Positions 13,601 to 25,000 of a stretch of DNA of 64,000 nt are shown piece by piece. This DNA is from Hepsetus odoe. Its lineage: Eukaryota > Chordata > Actinopteri > Characiformes > Hepsetidae. The DNA lies in NCBI GenBank assembly GCA_017165825.1, contig CM029370.1:20422555-20486554 (forward strand), in the 5' to 3' direction. The notes beneath the pieces are model-generated. The model worked only from the letters and a program-made list of their open reading frames with translations. It ran no database searches and had not been told where the DNA came from. A program made the translations under genes and the position numbers. Position 1 is the first letter of the stretch. The number at the start of each line of letters is the position of its first letter.

Positions 13601-14321
13601 ACTTCCAGCACATTTTGTGGTTACTGCATCTGTATTGAACAAGAATAGGGTTTTAAATAGACCCACAAGAAACTTAATAAGGCAGGTAATTATAATTTTA
13701 CTACTACTGAGGTTGTGACTGCTGCTGACTCAGACCGCCTGCTCTACTGACTGAATCTGCATTGTTGGTAATAATAGATAGCAGTGATAATGAATCTAAA
13801 TTGATTTTTGCAGTACTGCAGAGGGATGCTAAAGTGTTCAGATTTGATGATTAACTTCTGACCTGGGTACAAGAGCACCCACAACAACAGTGCAATGGTT
13901 AGTCTCTTGTAACATGTCATTGTCCTTCAACTAAATATTATACATTTATCTAAAACCAAACTGAGTACTCTTGTGGTTTCTGACTCCATGTGATGTGTTT
14001 TTAAAGATAATTAATAGGATATTTAACAAGATAATGAATCTTCATATTGCCAAGCACTTATTTAAGTGGCCTCTCAGATGAATGAAATTCCTTTTTAAGA
14101 TCATGTTTTTTTTAAGACAATGTTTGAGTACATATGTCCTTATCAGAAGACTCTCTGTCTGATCAAAATGAATAGTGAGTTTTCTGACCTTTTAACACAT
14201 GCAGTGAATAGACTTGAGAAATTGTTCGTTTTTTCCCTTTTTAAATGAGCAATCTTAATATTTTTAAATGTTGTTCACTGAATTTCAAAAAGTAAAGGTA
14301 CAATCTGTTTTAATATTACAA
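10691..14321. other. Intronic sequence, no supported gene
   Basis: A less AT-rich block lies around 11540-12960. It contains a 180-codon open frame on the minus strand (12431-12973), discussed as a finding; I do not call it a gene. The rest is AT-rich and featureless. Confidence 0.45.
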
Positions 14322-14521
14322 AAAGTGAAAATGAAAGTGACTGTTCTCTTCCGTTTGAAGCACAGCACACAGTGAGCCACGACAAAATTCAACCTCTGCA
14401 TTTTACCCATACACTCACACACCTGCAGCTGGTTGCAGCTATTGAACGCACCCGGGGAGCAGTGATGGGGACGGTACCTAGCTCAAGGGTTCCTCAAGGC
14501 AACCCACTGGTCTCGGATTTC
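14322..14521 (-). repeat. Family A SINE, head-truncated
   Basis: Has the GAAAGTGACTGTTC end, the CACAGCACACAGTGAGCC block, a TTTTACCCATACAC block and CTCAAGGGTTCCTCAAGGC, but lacks the tRNA-like head. A second copy follows directly at 14544. Confidence 0.75.
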
Positions 14522-14543
14522 ATTTTAAAAGGTTTTAATTTTT

Positions 14544-14786
14544 AAAGTGAAAGTGACTACAAGTCATTGTGAAACACGTTATGGCACACAGTGAAACACA
14601 ACAAAATGCAACCTCACTCATACACCCACACGCAGCCGGGGGGATCTTTATGCAGCACCCTGTGAGCAGTGATAGGGATGGTACCTTACACAAGTTTAGC
14701 TCAGGGCAACCTATTGCTCTAGGATTCAAAACCATGACCATCTCATCCTAGGGTCTAGTCCCCAACTAGTAGACCACTGCTGCCCC
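14544..14786 (-). repeat. Family A SINE, near full length, next to another copy
   Basis: Starts with AAAGTGAAAGTGACTACAAG and ends in GACCACTGCTGCCCCC, which is the complement of the tRNA-like head. Same orientation as the neighbour at 14322-14521. Confidence 0.8.
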
Positions 14787-14888
14787 CACTTTGTGCTGGT
14801 AATGCAGTTCTGAACTGATGTCTATGAATGAAATAACCAGCAGTAATGATGCTGTTGGCCTACATGCAGAACATATCTAAGGTAAGAG

Positions 14889-14890
14889 AG

Positions 14891-14949
<59 letters not shown>
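14889..14949. repeat. AC microsatellite
   Basis: About 60 bp of (AC)n with one AAAC interruption. Confidence 0.97.
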
Positions 14950-14955
<6 letters not shown>

Positions 14956-16261
14956 TGCAGTGAGTGATTAGCACCTGAGGGGTGCAGACCTCACTGGGCT
15001 GCTCTTTCCTGGGGCTGCCGAGCTCCATGCTTCATGCAGTGAGGCGTCTCTTTAAACACACACTTCAAAGACCAGCTTTTATAGCAGGGGCTGGAAATGC
15101 TAACCTTTGACTCAAAGCATATCCCACTGCAAACAGAGCTTGTTAAATTGATTTGAGGAGCAAATGCTTTGCACTTTGTGTTTCTGCTCACTTCCGGTGG
15201 CAAATGATGCCAGTTATTAGGCGCACAAGATGACAGAGGCTGAGTAATTCAGAGGAAAGAATGTAGCTTTGAAACAATATAATGGTCATAAAATATTTTA
15301 ACGTGTCTTATTTACATAATAGTTAAGTATAGTGGGTGCTTAAAATTTTGGCTTTTTCAATTAATCCATGTTAATTCTTGTAACCTTATGTACAAAAAAA
15401 TTATCTTTAGGTTTCCTGGGGTTTATCAAATAGGCATGCTAGGAAAATTATATTCATTTCCAATAAATATTTCCCAGAAGAATATTTGATACTTTGTCAT
15501 ACGTTTACCTATTTAAATAGAAAATAATACAATGAACCTTAATCGAGATAAGGTTATGGTTATATAACTTCAACAGAAGGTGGAATTTATGCTCCTTTAA
15601 GCATTTGTACCTTTTTTTTATAATTTTTTTTTGAGAGTGTAAATGCAGTGTTGAAACAGATTGTTGGGGGGAAAAAATGCCAATATCAATTAAGTAAATT
15701 AAGGTTTGGAGAATGCTTTCTCTCTTACTCCTACATACATGCCTCTGGCCTGCCACCGTCACAGAATTCAGCAAACAGCAAAAGTCTGCTAAAATGTCGC
15801 AAATGTAAATGTAACAGGTTAATCACCCACATCTTTCACAGTCATTGGGGTCTATGGCAAAGATAACTGGATAAGGTCCAGCCTGACTGTGTGCTTATGA
15901 CAATAGGTCACGAAAGACCTGAGCAAAATTGCTGTCAAAAAATAATTTTCAAAGAGTTTTAGAATACTAGAAAAAGGCTGCTTGAACCGATTGTGCATGT
16001 GCTTAGTAGTTGTAATTTTTTTCTTTTTTAGTCACAGGCAGCAGGAATGAGAAAACACACCAAACATCCGTATCGCACTGTGTAGTGTTCCTCACACCTT
16101 TTCACCGGGATGTCTTATGTAACAGAGATTATGTTCATGTAAACAGTTGCTCCAGGAACACCTCCGGGGCTTTGATTTGAAGGTCTTTTCACACAGACAC
16201 ATTTAACACTTTTGCTATTTTGCTATCTCCAGTTGTATTGCCTGTACACAACAGGGAAATA
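14950..16261. other. Intronic sequence, no gene seen
   Basis: No recognisable repeats or coding features between the AC array and the next Tc1-like element. Confidence 0.5.
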
Positions 16262-16787
16262 CAGTACTGTGCAAAAGTTTTAGGCAGGTGTGAAAAAATG
16301 CTGTAAACAAAGAATGCTTTCAGAAATGATTGTTTATTTTTATTAATTTACAAAATGCAAAGTGAGCGAACAAAAGAAAAATCTAAATCAAATCAATATT
16401 TGGTGTTACTGCCTTTTGCCTTCAAACCAGCATCAGTTCTTCTAGGTACACTTGCACAAAGTCAGGGATTCTGTAGGATTATAGTCTGTGTATGATCAAC
16501 CAGTTTTACCAAACAGGTGCTGATGATCATCAACGTCACACGGAGGTTGAAACACAGTCATGTTTGGAACAACCTACCAGCCGAGCTCCTTCAAAAACTG
16601 CGTGCAAGTGTACCTAGAAGAACTGATGCTGTTTTGAAGGCAAAGGGTAGTCACACCAAATATTGATTTGATTGAGATTTCTCTTTTGTTCATTCACTGC
16701 ATTTTGTTGATTGATGAAAATAAAGGATTAACACCTCCAATTCTGAAAGAATTCTTTGTTTACAGCATTTTTTCACACCTGCCTAAA
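16262..16787 (+). mobile_element. Non-autonomous Tc1-like element, deletion type I, right end lost
   Basis: Left end CAGTACTG preceded by TA, then the same long terminal repeat as the copy at 8350. The inner part matches 8350-8897 in reverse orientation. The right terminal repeat runs to CACCTGCCTAAAACT and then stops short of the CAGTACTG tip, where a different Tc1-like sequence begins. Confidence 0.88.
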
Positions 16788-17212
16788 ACTGCTAAAAACG
16801 GCTGCTGCACGGAGCATTTACACATGTACATTGTGAAGGGAACTCAAGGAATTGGGACTAAACAGCTGCGTAGCCTTAAGAATACCACTGATCAGTGAGG
16901 CTAATCACAAAAAACGTCTTCAGTTTGCTAGGGACCATAAAGATTGGACTCTTGGACACATCAGGGTAAGAAGAGAGGCACATGAAGTGATGCACCCATC
17001 ATGCCTAGTGCCTACAGTGCAAGCCTGTGGGGGCAGTGCTATGATCTGGGGTTGCTGCAGTTTGTCAGGTCTAGGTTAAGCAATGTTATGTACCCAACGA
17101 ATGAGGTCAGCTGACCTTGAAACGATGCCACAGCAACTGTGTGCTGTAATCAAAGCTAAAGGCAGTCCAACGAAGTATTAGAGTGTTTGACTTTTTTTTG
17201 GACGGGCAGTGT
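16788..17212 (+). pseudogene. Truncated Tc1-like transposase fragment
   Basis: The + strand gives RIPLISEANHKKRLQFARDH, then DWTLG and, after a gap, HPSCLVPTVQACGGSAMIWG. These match the catalytic-core landmarks of Tc1 transposase (compare HPDCLVPTVK and GGGSVMVWG). Stops follow. The right tip, GACTTTTTTTTGGACGGGCA, resembles a Tc1 terminal repeat end. It abuts the type I element directly, and its own left half is missing. Confidence 0.8.
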
Positions 17213-18288
17213 ACATTTATATAACACACTAATAGTTGAATAAACACTAATAGTTGAATAAATAAAAATAACACACACAAAAAGTAGCCATTTTCTATCT
17301 GTTGCTGTGTTTCTGTGACCTTTTCCAAACCTCTTTATGTGACAGTCTTGTATTATTTGTAGTTATCGTCCAGCACATGGTTTGACTCAATCAATACCTC
17401 ATTAAATGAAATCAGATGTGCTGGTGATGGAATTTAACAAATCTATGGAATGGCTGGGGGCATTGATAAAGTCTGGAACCAAACCAGCTTTCCTTTAACT
17501 ATAATCTTAGCAAAAATGTTCTGTATAAATATAATGTTTATTACACATATTATATTATAATTGAGTAAAAAAAGTAATTCCTTTAGTTGTGCTTGTATAT
17601 CCAGTGCATTTTAAAATTTATGTCGATTCATAAATATTCATATTCATGAGAGTTAAGAGTTAAATGGAGTGAAATTAGATATTTTGTTGAATAGTTTCCC
17701 AAAGATCATAACTGAAGTCTTGTTAAAGATTTACATCCTAAATTACATTAAAAGGTTTAATTTTTGAAGCCATTGCAGTTCTATTTTTGCATTCTATTCT
17801 TGTATCAAAGCATTTGTTTTGTAGGTAGCCTTTCTCTTAGACTCCCAGTTGAACAGCTTACTGGATCCAAGCCATGAGCCATGAAAATGCCATGCTCATG
17901 TAGACGCTGTTGGGCAGGCTTGGTTCTTAATTGCTCATAACAGGAGTCAGTCACCCATGCAGCTCTTGGAGCCTAGCAAATTATTTCACTCTCTCAGGGT
18001 GAACATTTCACTAGTGCTTCTGACCTTCTATGAAAATACAAAACAAAAAAAAAAAAACAAAACAAAGATGTATAGCTAAGGGGCTAGTGTTGGATGTAAA
18101 TCAAAGTCAACATTTGGCTAATGTCTTCTCTTGCTATTTTCAGTGGCTTACTCCCATTCTTGCAGCTTCCAGCAAGTGAAGCCTCATAAAGAAGTTAGAA
18201 TTAAAGTTGATGTTAGAGTTGTATTCATTAACATTTCACTTCTTTCAAGTAAGTCCAGAGGAAAACTCATAAATGCCTGTTACCATTG

Positions 18289-18290
<2 letters not shown>
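17213..18290. other. Intronic sequence, no gene seen
   Basis: AT-rich intron with a short direct repeat (AATAGTTGAATAAA, twice, at about 17231-17262). No coding signal. Confidence 0.5.
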
Positions 18291-18347
<57 letters not shown>

Positions 18348-18350
18348 TCT
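18291..18350. repeat. CT microsatellite
   Basis: About 60 bp of nearly pure (CT)n. Confidence 0.97.
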
Positions 18351-19014
18351 ACCCATCAATAATAGATTTTAAGAAGTACTTACAGAGTGGTCTAGTCCAC
18401 CATCTGGAGCCACTTTGGTATTTAAGATGTGGTTATAGAGTGTCTTGTCTGGCTGAGGCTTTAGTTAAATCATCTTGAGATGTCATCCTGTCAAAGCACA
18501 CTCAGACTGAAGTTTCATTAACTTCTCTCATTCCTCTATCTCCATTATAGTCTAATGGGCAATTTTATGTGCACCAATGGAGACACACAATTCCATGCTT
18601 CCACAGCCATACTTCACATTTTATTTCATTGCTAATTTACTCATAGGATTTAATTTGAACGTCAAACGTTTCATAATTGTTTTCTTTTGGTGGATTTTAC
18701 TCAATGTTCACCTCAGTTCATGTTAGATTTGTAGGTTATTGGTAGCCTGACGAAAGACTCTTATAGCGTAATGTGCTTTAGTCGAATCCCAGCCTGGACA
18801 CCATGCTCAACAGCCATGACATGAAGAGTGTTGAGATGTGTGTCGATATTGATGTGTATTAATAGTGAGAGATTTTCTCTTGTTTGTAGTTGTTCACCAA
18901 GAAAACTGGCACAATCATTTATTTTAGGTTGATAGTTAAGTGTAAAATCTAATGACACATTGCAAAACTGCTATGTAGTCTGTGACATATGAACATTATT
19001 TTTTTTATTCACAG
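18351..19014. other. Intron end upstream of exon e1
   Basis: Ends with the polypyrimidine stretch and acceptor TTTTTTTTATTCACAG at 18999-19014. Nothing else recognised. Confidence 0.6.
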
Positions 19015-19083
19015 GAGACAGATCTTCTAGACATTTCTTCTATCAAAGATGCAAGAACAGGAAAATATTCCAGAACGCCAAAG
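19015..19083 (+). CDS. plcb1: plcb1 exon e1 (PH-like domain segment)
   Basis: 23 codons in phase 0 at both ends. The product contains SSIKDARTGKYSRTPK, the PLC-beta segment that follows the N-terminal start of the PH-like domain. Acceptor TTCACAG, donor GTAAAC. By comparison with the family it is probably the third coding exon, so two exons should lie upstream of the window. Confidence 0.9.
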
Positions 19084-22000
19084 GTAAACTGATGGTTTAA
19101 AGCCTAACTGAATGTTCTTATGTGTACCGAAGAAATTACTCCTACATCTGCACAGGCATACTTTACTATTTTCCTAGAGTGCCTTAACATTTTGAAGGTC
19201 AACAGACCACTTTGCTAAATATTGAGTCAAATATTCAAATAAATAATATTTAGACAGGAACGTGTTGACAAAACCCAAAGCTCTCCTCGGCTCTGCTTGC
19301 CAGGAAATTTTTTACTCTATCCAAAGTTTCGTTCTCAAAAGTATTCTTCGGAGCAGTGATAAAAACTGTTCAACATAGTGTTTGCACAGCCACATACTTT
19401 TCTTTTGCATCGATTAATCCTACAAAAATAAGCAAGAAGCAATTGCTTACATCTCATGTGTGACAAATGTTTTTAGAGGGAAAGGCACACCCACAGTATA
19501 CCATTAGAAGAGCTTGGAGAAAATAAGATAACTTTTCCTGAACAAAATGATTTCTTTTTTCCATCACTGTCCATTGACATGGTATAGAGGAGTCGCAGTG
19601 TCCGGGCTGGAAGCAGAACAGATGAAATAGTCTTAGATACTGTGCTGTTTGAGCTGAAACCATTTCTGAACTCATTAAACTCAAAACACCACAGTCTGAG
19701 ACATGATGTGCTTTTCATGTGAAGGCCATTAAAATAACAGGCCTGCGCCACATGTGGGGTGAACCCAGACTCAGACAGATGAAATGAATCTAATATTCTG
19801 TCCCCAGTTTAATAGCCAAACAGGCTAAAATGCCCATCGCTTTCTGTAACTCTTTCAGGCCTTTTCTGATAGACAAAAGCTGTGCTGTATCTTTTATATC
19901 TTTGGGCAATTTTCTTACTGACACAGGAAGAGAGCTGCATTCTGGTGAGTAGTAGACTGGATACAATGGGTAACTTTGCTAGAAGCATGTAATGTCAGAT
20001 GGCCAGAGAGCCAGACATGCCAAATGACTAACAGTATCCATAAACGTGGCCTAATCCATTTGCAAAAATCAACGGACCACATATAAACATAGTTTTAAAC
20101 ATAGTGTCAGGAGATGAGTCACAGATTAATCTTGAGTGTTTTAGAAGTCCCAGGGAGCAGTGATCATGTGACTCACTGTAGCACATAGTAAGTATTCTAC
20201 TCTAAAATTCTAAATATAAAATAATAGCATGGAAAAAACTATTTTACACAACTTTTCAGCTTTTAAAACTATTTTTTTAGTTCTGCATACTTTCGCTCAC
20301 TTCAAGGCCATGAGCTAGTTGCATTGCTCATCTCTGAATTGATGTGATACATAACTAGATCATACTGCAGATGAATGGGAAATTTGATAGCCATCCACGT
20401 GACAATGTACATTTGTGTACAGCTAAATATGTGTCTCAGTTTAAAACAAGAAAAAAAAAACAGACAAAGACCCATGAAAACAAGTGGTCATATGGCACAT
20501 ATCATCAGCCGATTGTTTCTTTGGTTGCTTTTGGAAATGTACGTATGTACGTGTACGTTTTTGTATGTGTCTTTCCAGCTGACATCACAAAGGGCTATAA
20601 TGAAAGCTTAAACCTTAGGAGAAATGTGGAAGTTTTATGTTTAAATCATCACTTCTTTGTCACATGATTATTATTTTCTAAAATACAGGCTTATGATGTT
20701 CCTGACACTAAAACGTTTATAAAAACTGAACAAGTACATTGCAGAAGTTACATTAAAGTAACATTGGGTGATGTGGGTGAGACGTAATAGGAGACCCGGG
20801 ATTCTGAGACTAGACTTTAATTAACCGAACACAACAAAACATGAAAACAATCACATGAGAATGACTGACGCTCTGCTCTGACTCACTGAGGTTTAATTGC
20901 CAGCGCCAATGAAGCACACCTGTACCCTCCTGAGCCCAGGTGTGCTCAGTCAGAGCGTGACAAGTAAAGAAATAGCATCGATCGTTTAAAGCCTGATATT
21001 TCTCTTTCCTTTTTTTCATTTTTGTAGATTACCATAATTCTCATTTATTTAACTATAAATAGATATTTATACATAATTAAATATGCATTTCCTCTTTTTG
21101 TATATAATATCAGCAATATGTATATTAGCTCATACTCCCTTGGGATTTCTTGTCTTGCCTTTTACATATCCAAACATCACCAGGTACTGTCAAAGTTTCC
21201 TTTTCTGTATTTGACCTCATTAAAATCAGGTTGGAGTTTGCATTAGCTGGCCACAGCAGGCCTGTGGTTCTGTCTATGCAAATTATGAGTCGTGCTCAAG
21301 ATGTGCGTTATGACTCAGGCACCAGAGCAGCCAGCACTGCATCAAAAATCAAAAACGACTTTAGTCCTGCTTCTCATAGAGCTTCATTTTCAATGAATGT
21401 TTCTCTTAAAGACCAGGAAATCTTACTGGGTACATTCTGAACAGGCTGCTGTATGTTATTATTACATATTCAGAGACTCAACGAAATAAGTAAAAGGTAA
21501 AAGAAAACAAAGTATTCTTGTGCAGGGGGTTGTCCAGGTGATGTAGGTTAATTAACAAATTTCACATTGATTAGGTTTAGATTTTTGACAACAGCTGCAA
21601 CAAAGCCCTCAAAAGAACTATTCTAAACATCCATCCATCCATCCATCCATCCATTTTCTGCCACTTGTCCCAAACGGGGTCGCGCTGGTGTCCAACCCAG
21701 CACACACAGGGCGAGGACGGGGGACGCACCCTGGACAGGTCGCCAGCCCATCGCAGGGAGGAGCGGGACGGGGACGGCACCTTGCTCAAGGGTACCTCAG
21801 AGCAACCCATTGGGAAGGGGTTCGAACCCTGATTCTCCGATCATGAGGCCAACGCCCCAACCACTAGGCCACCACTGCCCCCTAGCCTAAACAGGAACAC
21901 GGTAATTGTCCTGTTCCCCTTGAACAATGTCCTCGTGTCAGGGAGCAGTGATCGGGACAGTACCTTGCTCAAGTGTACCTCAGGGCAACCTACTGTTTCT

Positions 22001-25000
22001 GGATTTTAACCCACACCCTGCATGTCCTGGAGCCAAGTCCCTAACCACTCGGCTGCCACTGCTCAAACCAGCTAGCAAACAAGCTTGTACACTGAATGTG
22101 AACGTAGTGGAGTTCTCTCATGAAGCACTTGTGCTTATGAATATGCTCTGAGTTCATTGCCTGGGACAGTCTCTATGACAGTTAGTAAACAGACACACAA
22201 AAAGCTACTGCCTTTCTCGTTTTCCTTTTCTCTTCTGTTATCTTTTAATACATCACACTTTCAGTGCTGTTATCATGAAAAAGGCCACTATAATTATGAC
22301 AAGCGTGTTTTGTGAGTGAGTGAGTGAGTGAGTGACTCAGTGTTTAAGTGACTCACTGAGTAAATGACTCAGTAAGTGACTCAGTAAGTGAGTGAGTGAG
22401 TGAGTGAGTGACGCAGTTAGCTTGAGAGTGACTCAGTGAATGAGTGAGTGAGTGAGTGAGTGACGCAGTTAGCTTGAGAGTGACTCAGTGAATGAGTGAG
22501 TGAGTGAGTGACGCAGTTAGCTTGAGAGTGACTCAGTGAATGAGTGAGTGAGTGAGTGAGTGAGTGACGCAGTTAGCTTGAGAGTGACTCAGTGAATGAG
22601 TGAGTGAGTCAATGAGTGAGTACCATGACCTAAAATTGAAACAGATTGATCGCTTTAATGTATGTTATCACCATATAAGCAAAAAAACAAATAAGAATTA
22701 CATACAGACATAAGTATCTATCAGTTTAACAACATCAGTTTGTTTAATTCATCTAATGAAGAAAGACATGGCTATGCTGGCAAGTTTGGTATAAACAATT
22801 AATACACACATATTTGCCATGTTTATAAAGCATGGGATTTAAGCAATTTTTTAGATTTTAAGCAAAAGACTCAAAACAATTACACTATAAAGCTCTTATT
22901 TATATTCTATATTCTGTTAAATTCTATTATTTTGATCTTATAAGTTGGAATATCTAAAAAAAAGATTGCTATAAGTTTATCACTTTTCAATATTTTACAC
23001 ACCACACTGCACCAAATCCTGTTTATTTGATTTCCACCCCGTTTTGGACACAGATTGGTGATCAGAAAAGGATTAAATGCTTAAAGAAACTAATATGTTT
23101 ACTTTTTTTTTGATGTACTGAAATTAAAGAGGGGTTAGAATTTAATTTTCAATTTAAATTAAAACGAGCGAAGAGACTAATGGCTAATTCCATAAGCTGC
23201 TACAGTGTATGTTACAGCCACTGGAAAACACTGCACTGAAAAGGCTGGATTACTGTGATCAACTAGCATGCTTACGTGGACATCTCATTTGCTGCAGGCA
23301 GTCGTTCAGATTAATTGCATGTTATCTGTGTCAGGCTGGGCACTCTCTAATGTCTTATCATGAAGGTATCAGAGAGCTCAGTGTCACAGGATATAGTGGC
23401 ACACCGGAGAGGGCTAGTCGTGCTTATCTAGATGCAAATCTCCCCCACATTCCACATAATACAGTAGACCCCTGTTTAGGGCTGCTCTCTAGAGTCTCTA
23501 AGCTCCTCTTTGAATTCTGCCTGCTTGTTAGCAATGGTGAAACTTTAGAAAGGCCTGATCCTGCTGTCAGAAGAGGAGGTGGGAGTAGTTAGGGCTGCCA
23601 CACTTGTTCTCTAGCCACAGTGTGCAGGGTTGGGCTTATGTTACACACTGAACAAAAAGTTCAATTCTTCAGAAGCCCCAAGATGTGCAATAACTATAGT
23701 ATTACTGGATATAACAGTACAACAATTATTGTATTGAGATATATCGTTATAATATAATATAATATAATGTATATCATATTGTTGTGTCAAGGCTAGAAAG
23801 TTAGCTTGCATGTTAGAATGGAGAAAAAGCTTTGGGCTACCTTCACACTGATTTTTTGAATTAATGTGACTCACATCTCATCTTGTGTAGCTACACAAAT
23901 CTGATCTTTTCAAATCACCTCCTTTCACATGTGGTCCTAGATTAAATGCATTTCAGATTCATAATTAAGCATTCTCAATGAGAATGATCATATCCATGTG
24001 TGTTTTCTCCTGCTGCACCAACCATCATCCCATGTTCACAGTGTAGCAGCAGTGGCTAATTTGGTGTTTCTATCAGGATACACCACAGAAACATTGAGTC
24101 ATCTGGCCTTTTCACCTCCTCCCCATAATCAGCAGAGCTAATGATCTCCATGATGAAGGTTTGTGCTTCTACTTCATTTATCTGTTGTGCTTCATGGCTC
24201 ACGTAGATCATTCATGTGCCCTTCACTGATTAGGATGTGTGCATGCAGGTCATTTAAGGGCACAGGATGTGAACAATCAAGGCAGTCAGACTGCATTTGA
24301 GCAAAAAATCTGAATGGTATTTTCAATGTAGCCTTTGCTTGGAACACCTTAAAGCACAACTTTTTTTTGTTTGAATCATAGTTTGTGTTTAGTGTTATAA
24401 TAAACATTAACATACGGTGGTGCAACCGTACATGCATTGACTCAGTAATTTGCTAGATAATGACACAGCAATCCATAATTATAAGTTGAAGAAAGCACAA
24501 TTAACAGATATGTTTGGTTTTCAATAAAGAAAACAAAAAGGAAGTTGTGGTTTTACAGACTCACTTTGATCAACGAGTTATGCACAAGACTAGTATACCC
24601 CGTAGCTCTCAGCTGGGTGTTCTGTAATCCAATCTACACTGATTATAGTTCTTGATCACAGACTATTACCTTACAACCATGCCAAAAGAATTCCTAAGCT
24701 GATCGGATCTTTCCCCAAACTTTCAATGAATATTGACTTCTCTCTCCATTTTGAAAGTGAACTCGATCATAAGATGTAGAGAACATCCAATCTATGTGTC
24801 CTCTGTTGGTAGCTCTGCCACCAACCTTAGGAGTCAGTGTAATGTGATTGTGAACCAGTGCATGTAAACTGCCCTTACACCACTGGAAGGTTTGTTAGAG
24901 GGTTTATTCGGTAGCTCACAGCTGGGAGGGTGAGGGGGAGTGGGGCAGGCAGGTGAAAGGTTCACCTTGTTAGGCTGTTGCTGTAGTGATGGAGAAAGAT

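Noticed and set aside
22312..22620. CRISPR-like spaced repeats
   Set aside because: The spacers between cores are themselves GAGT repeats, and the setting is an animal intron. It is a minisatellite.
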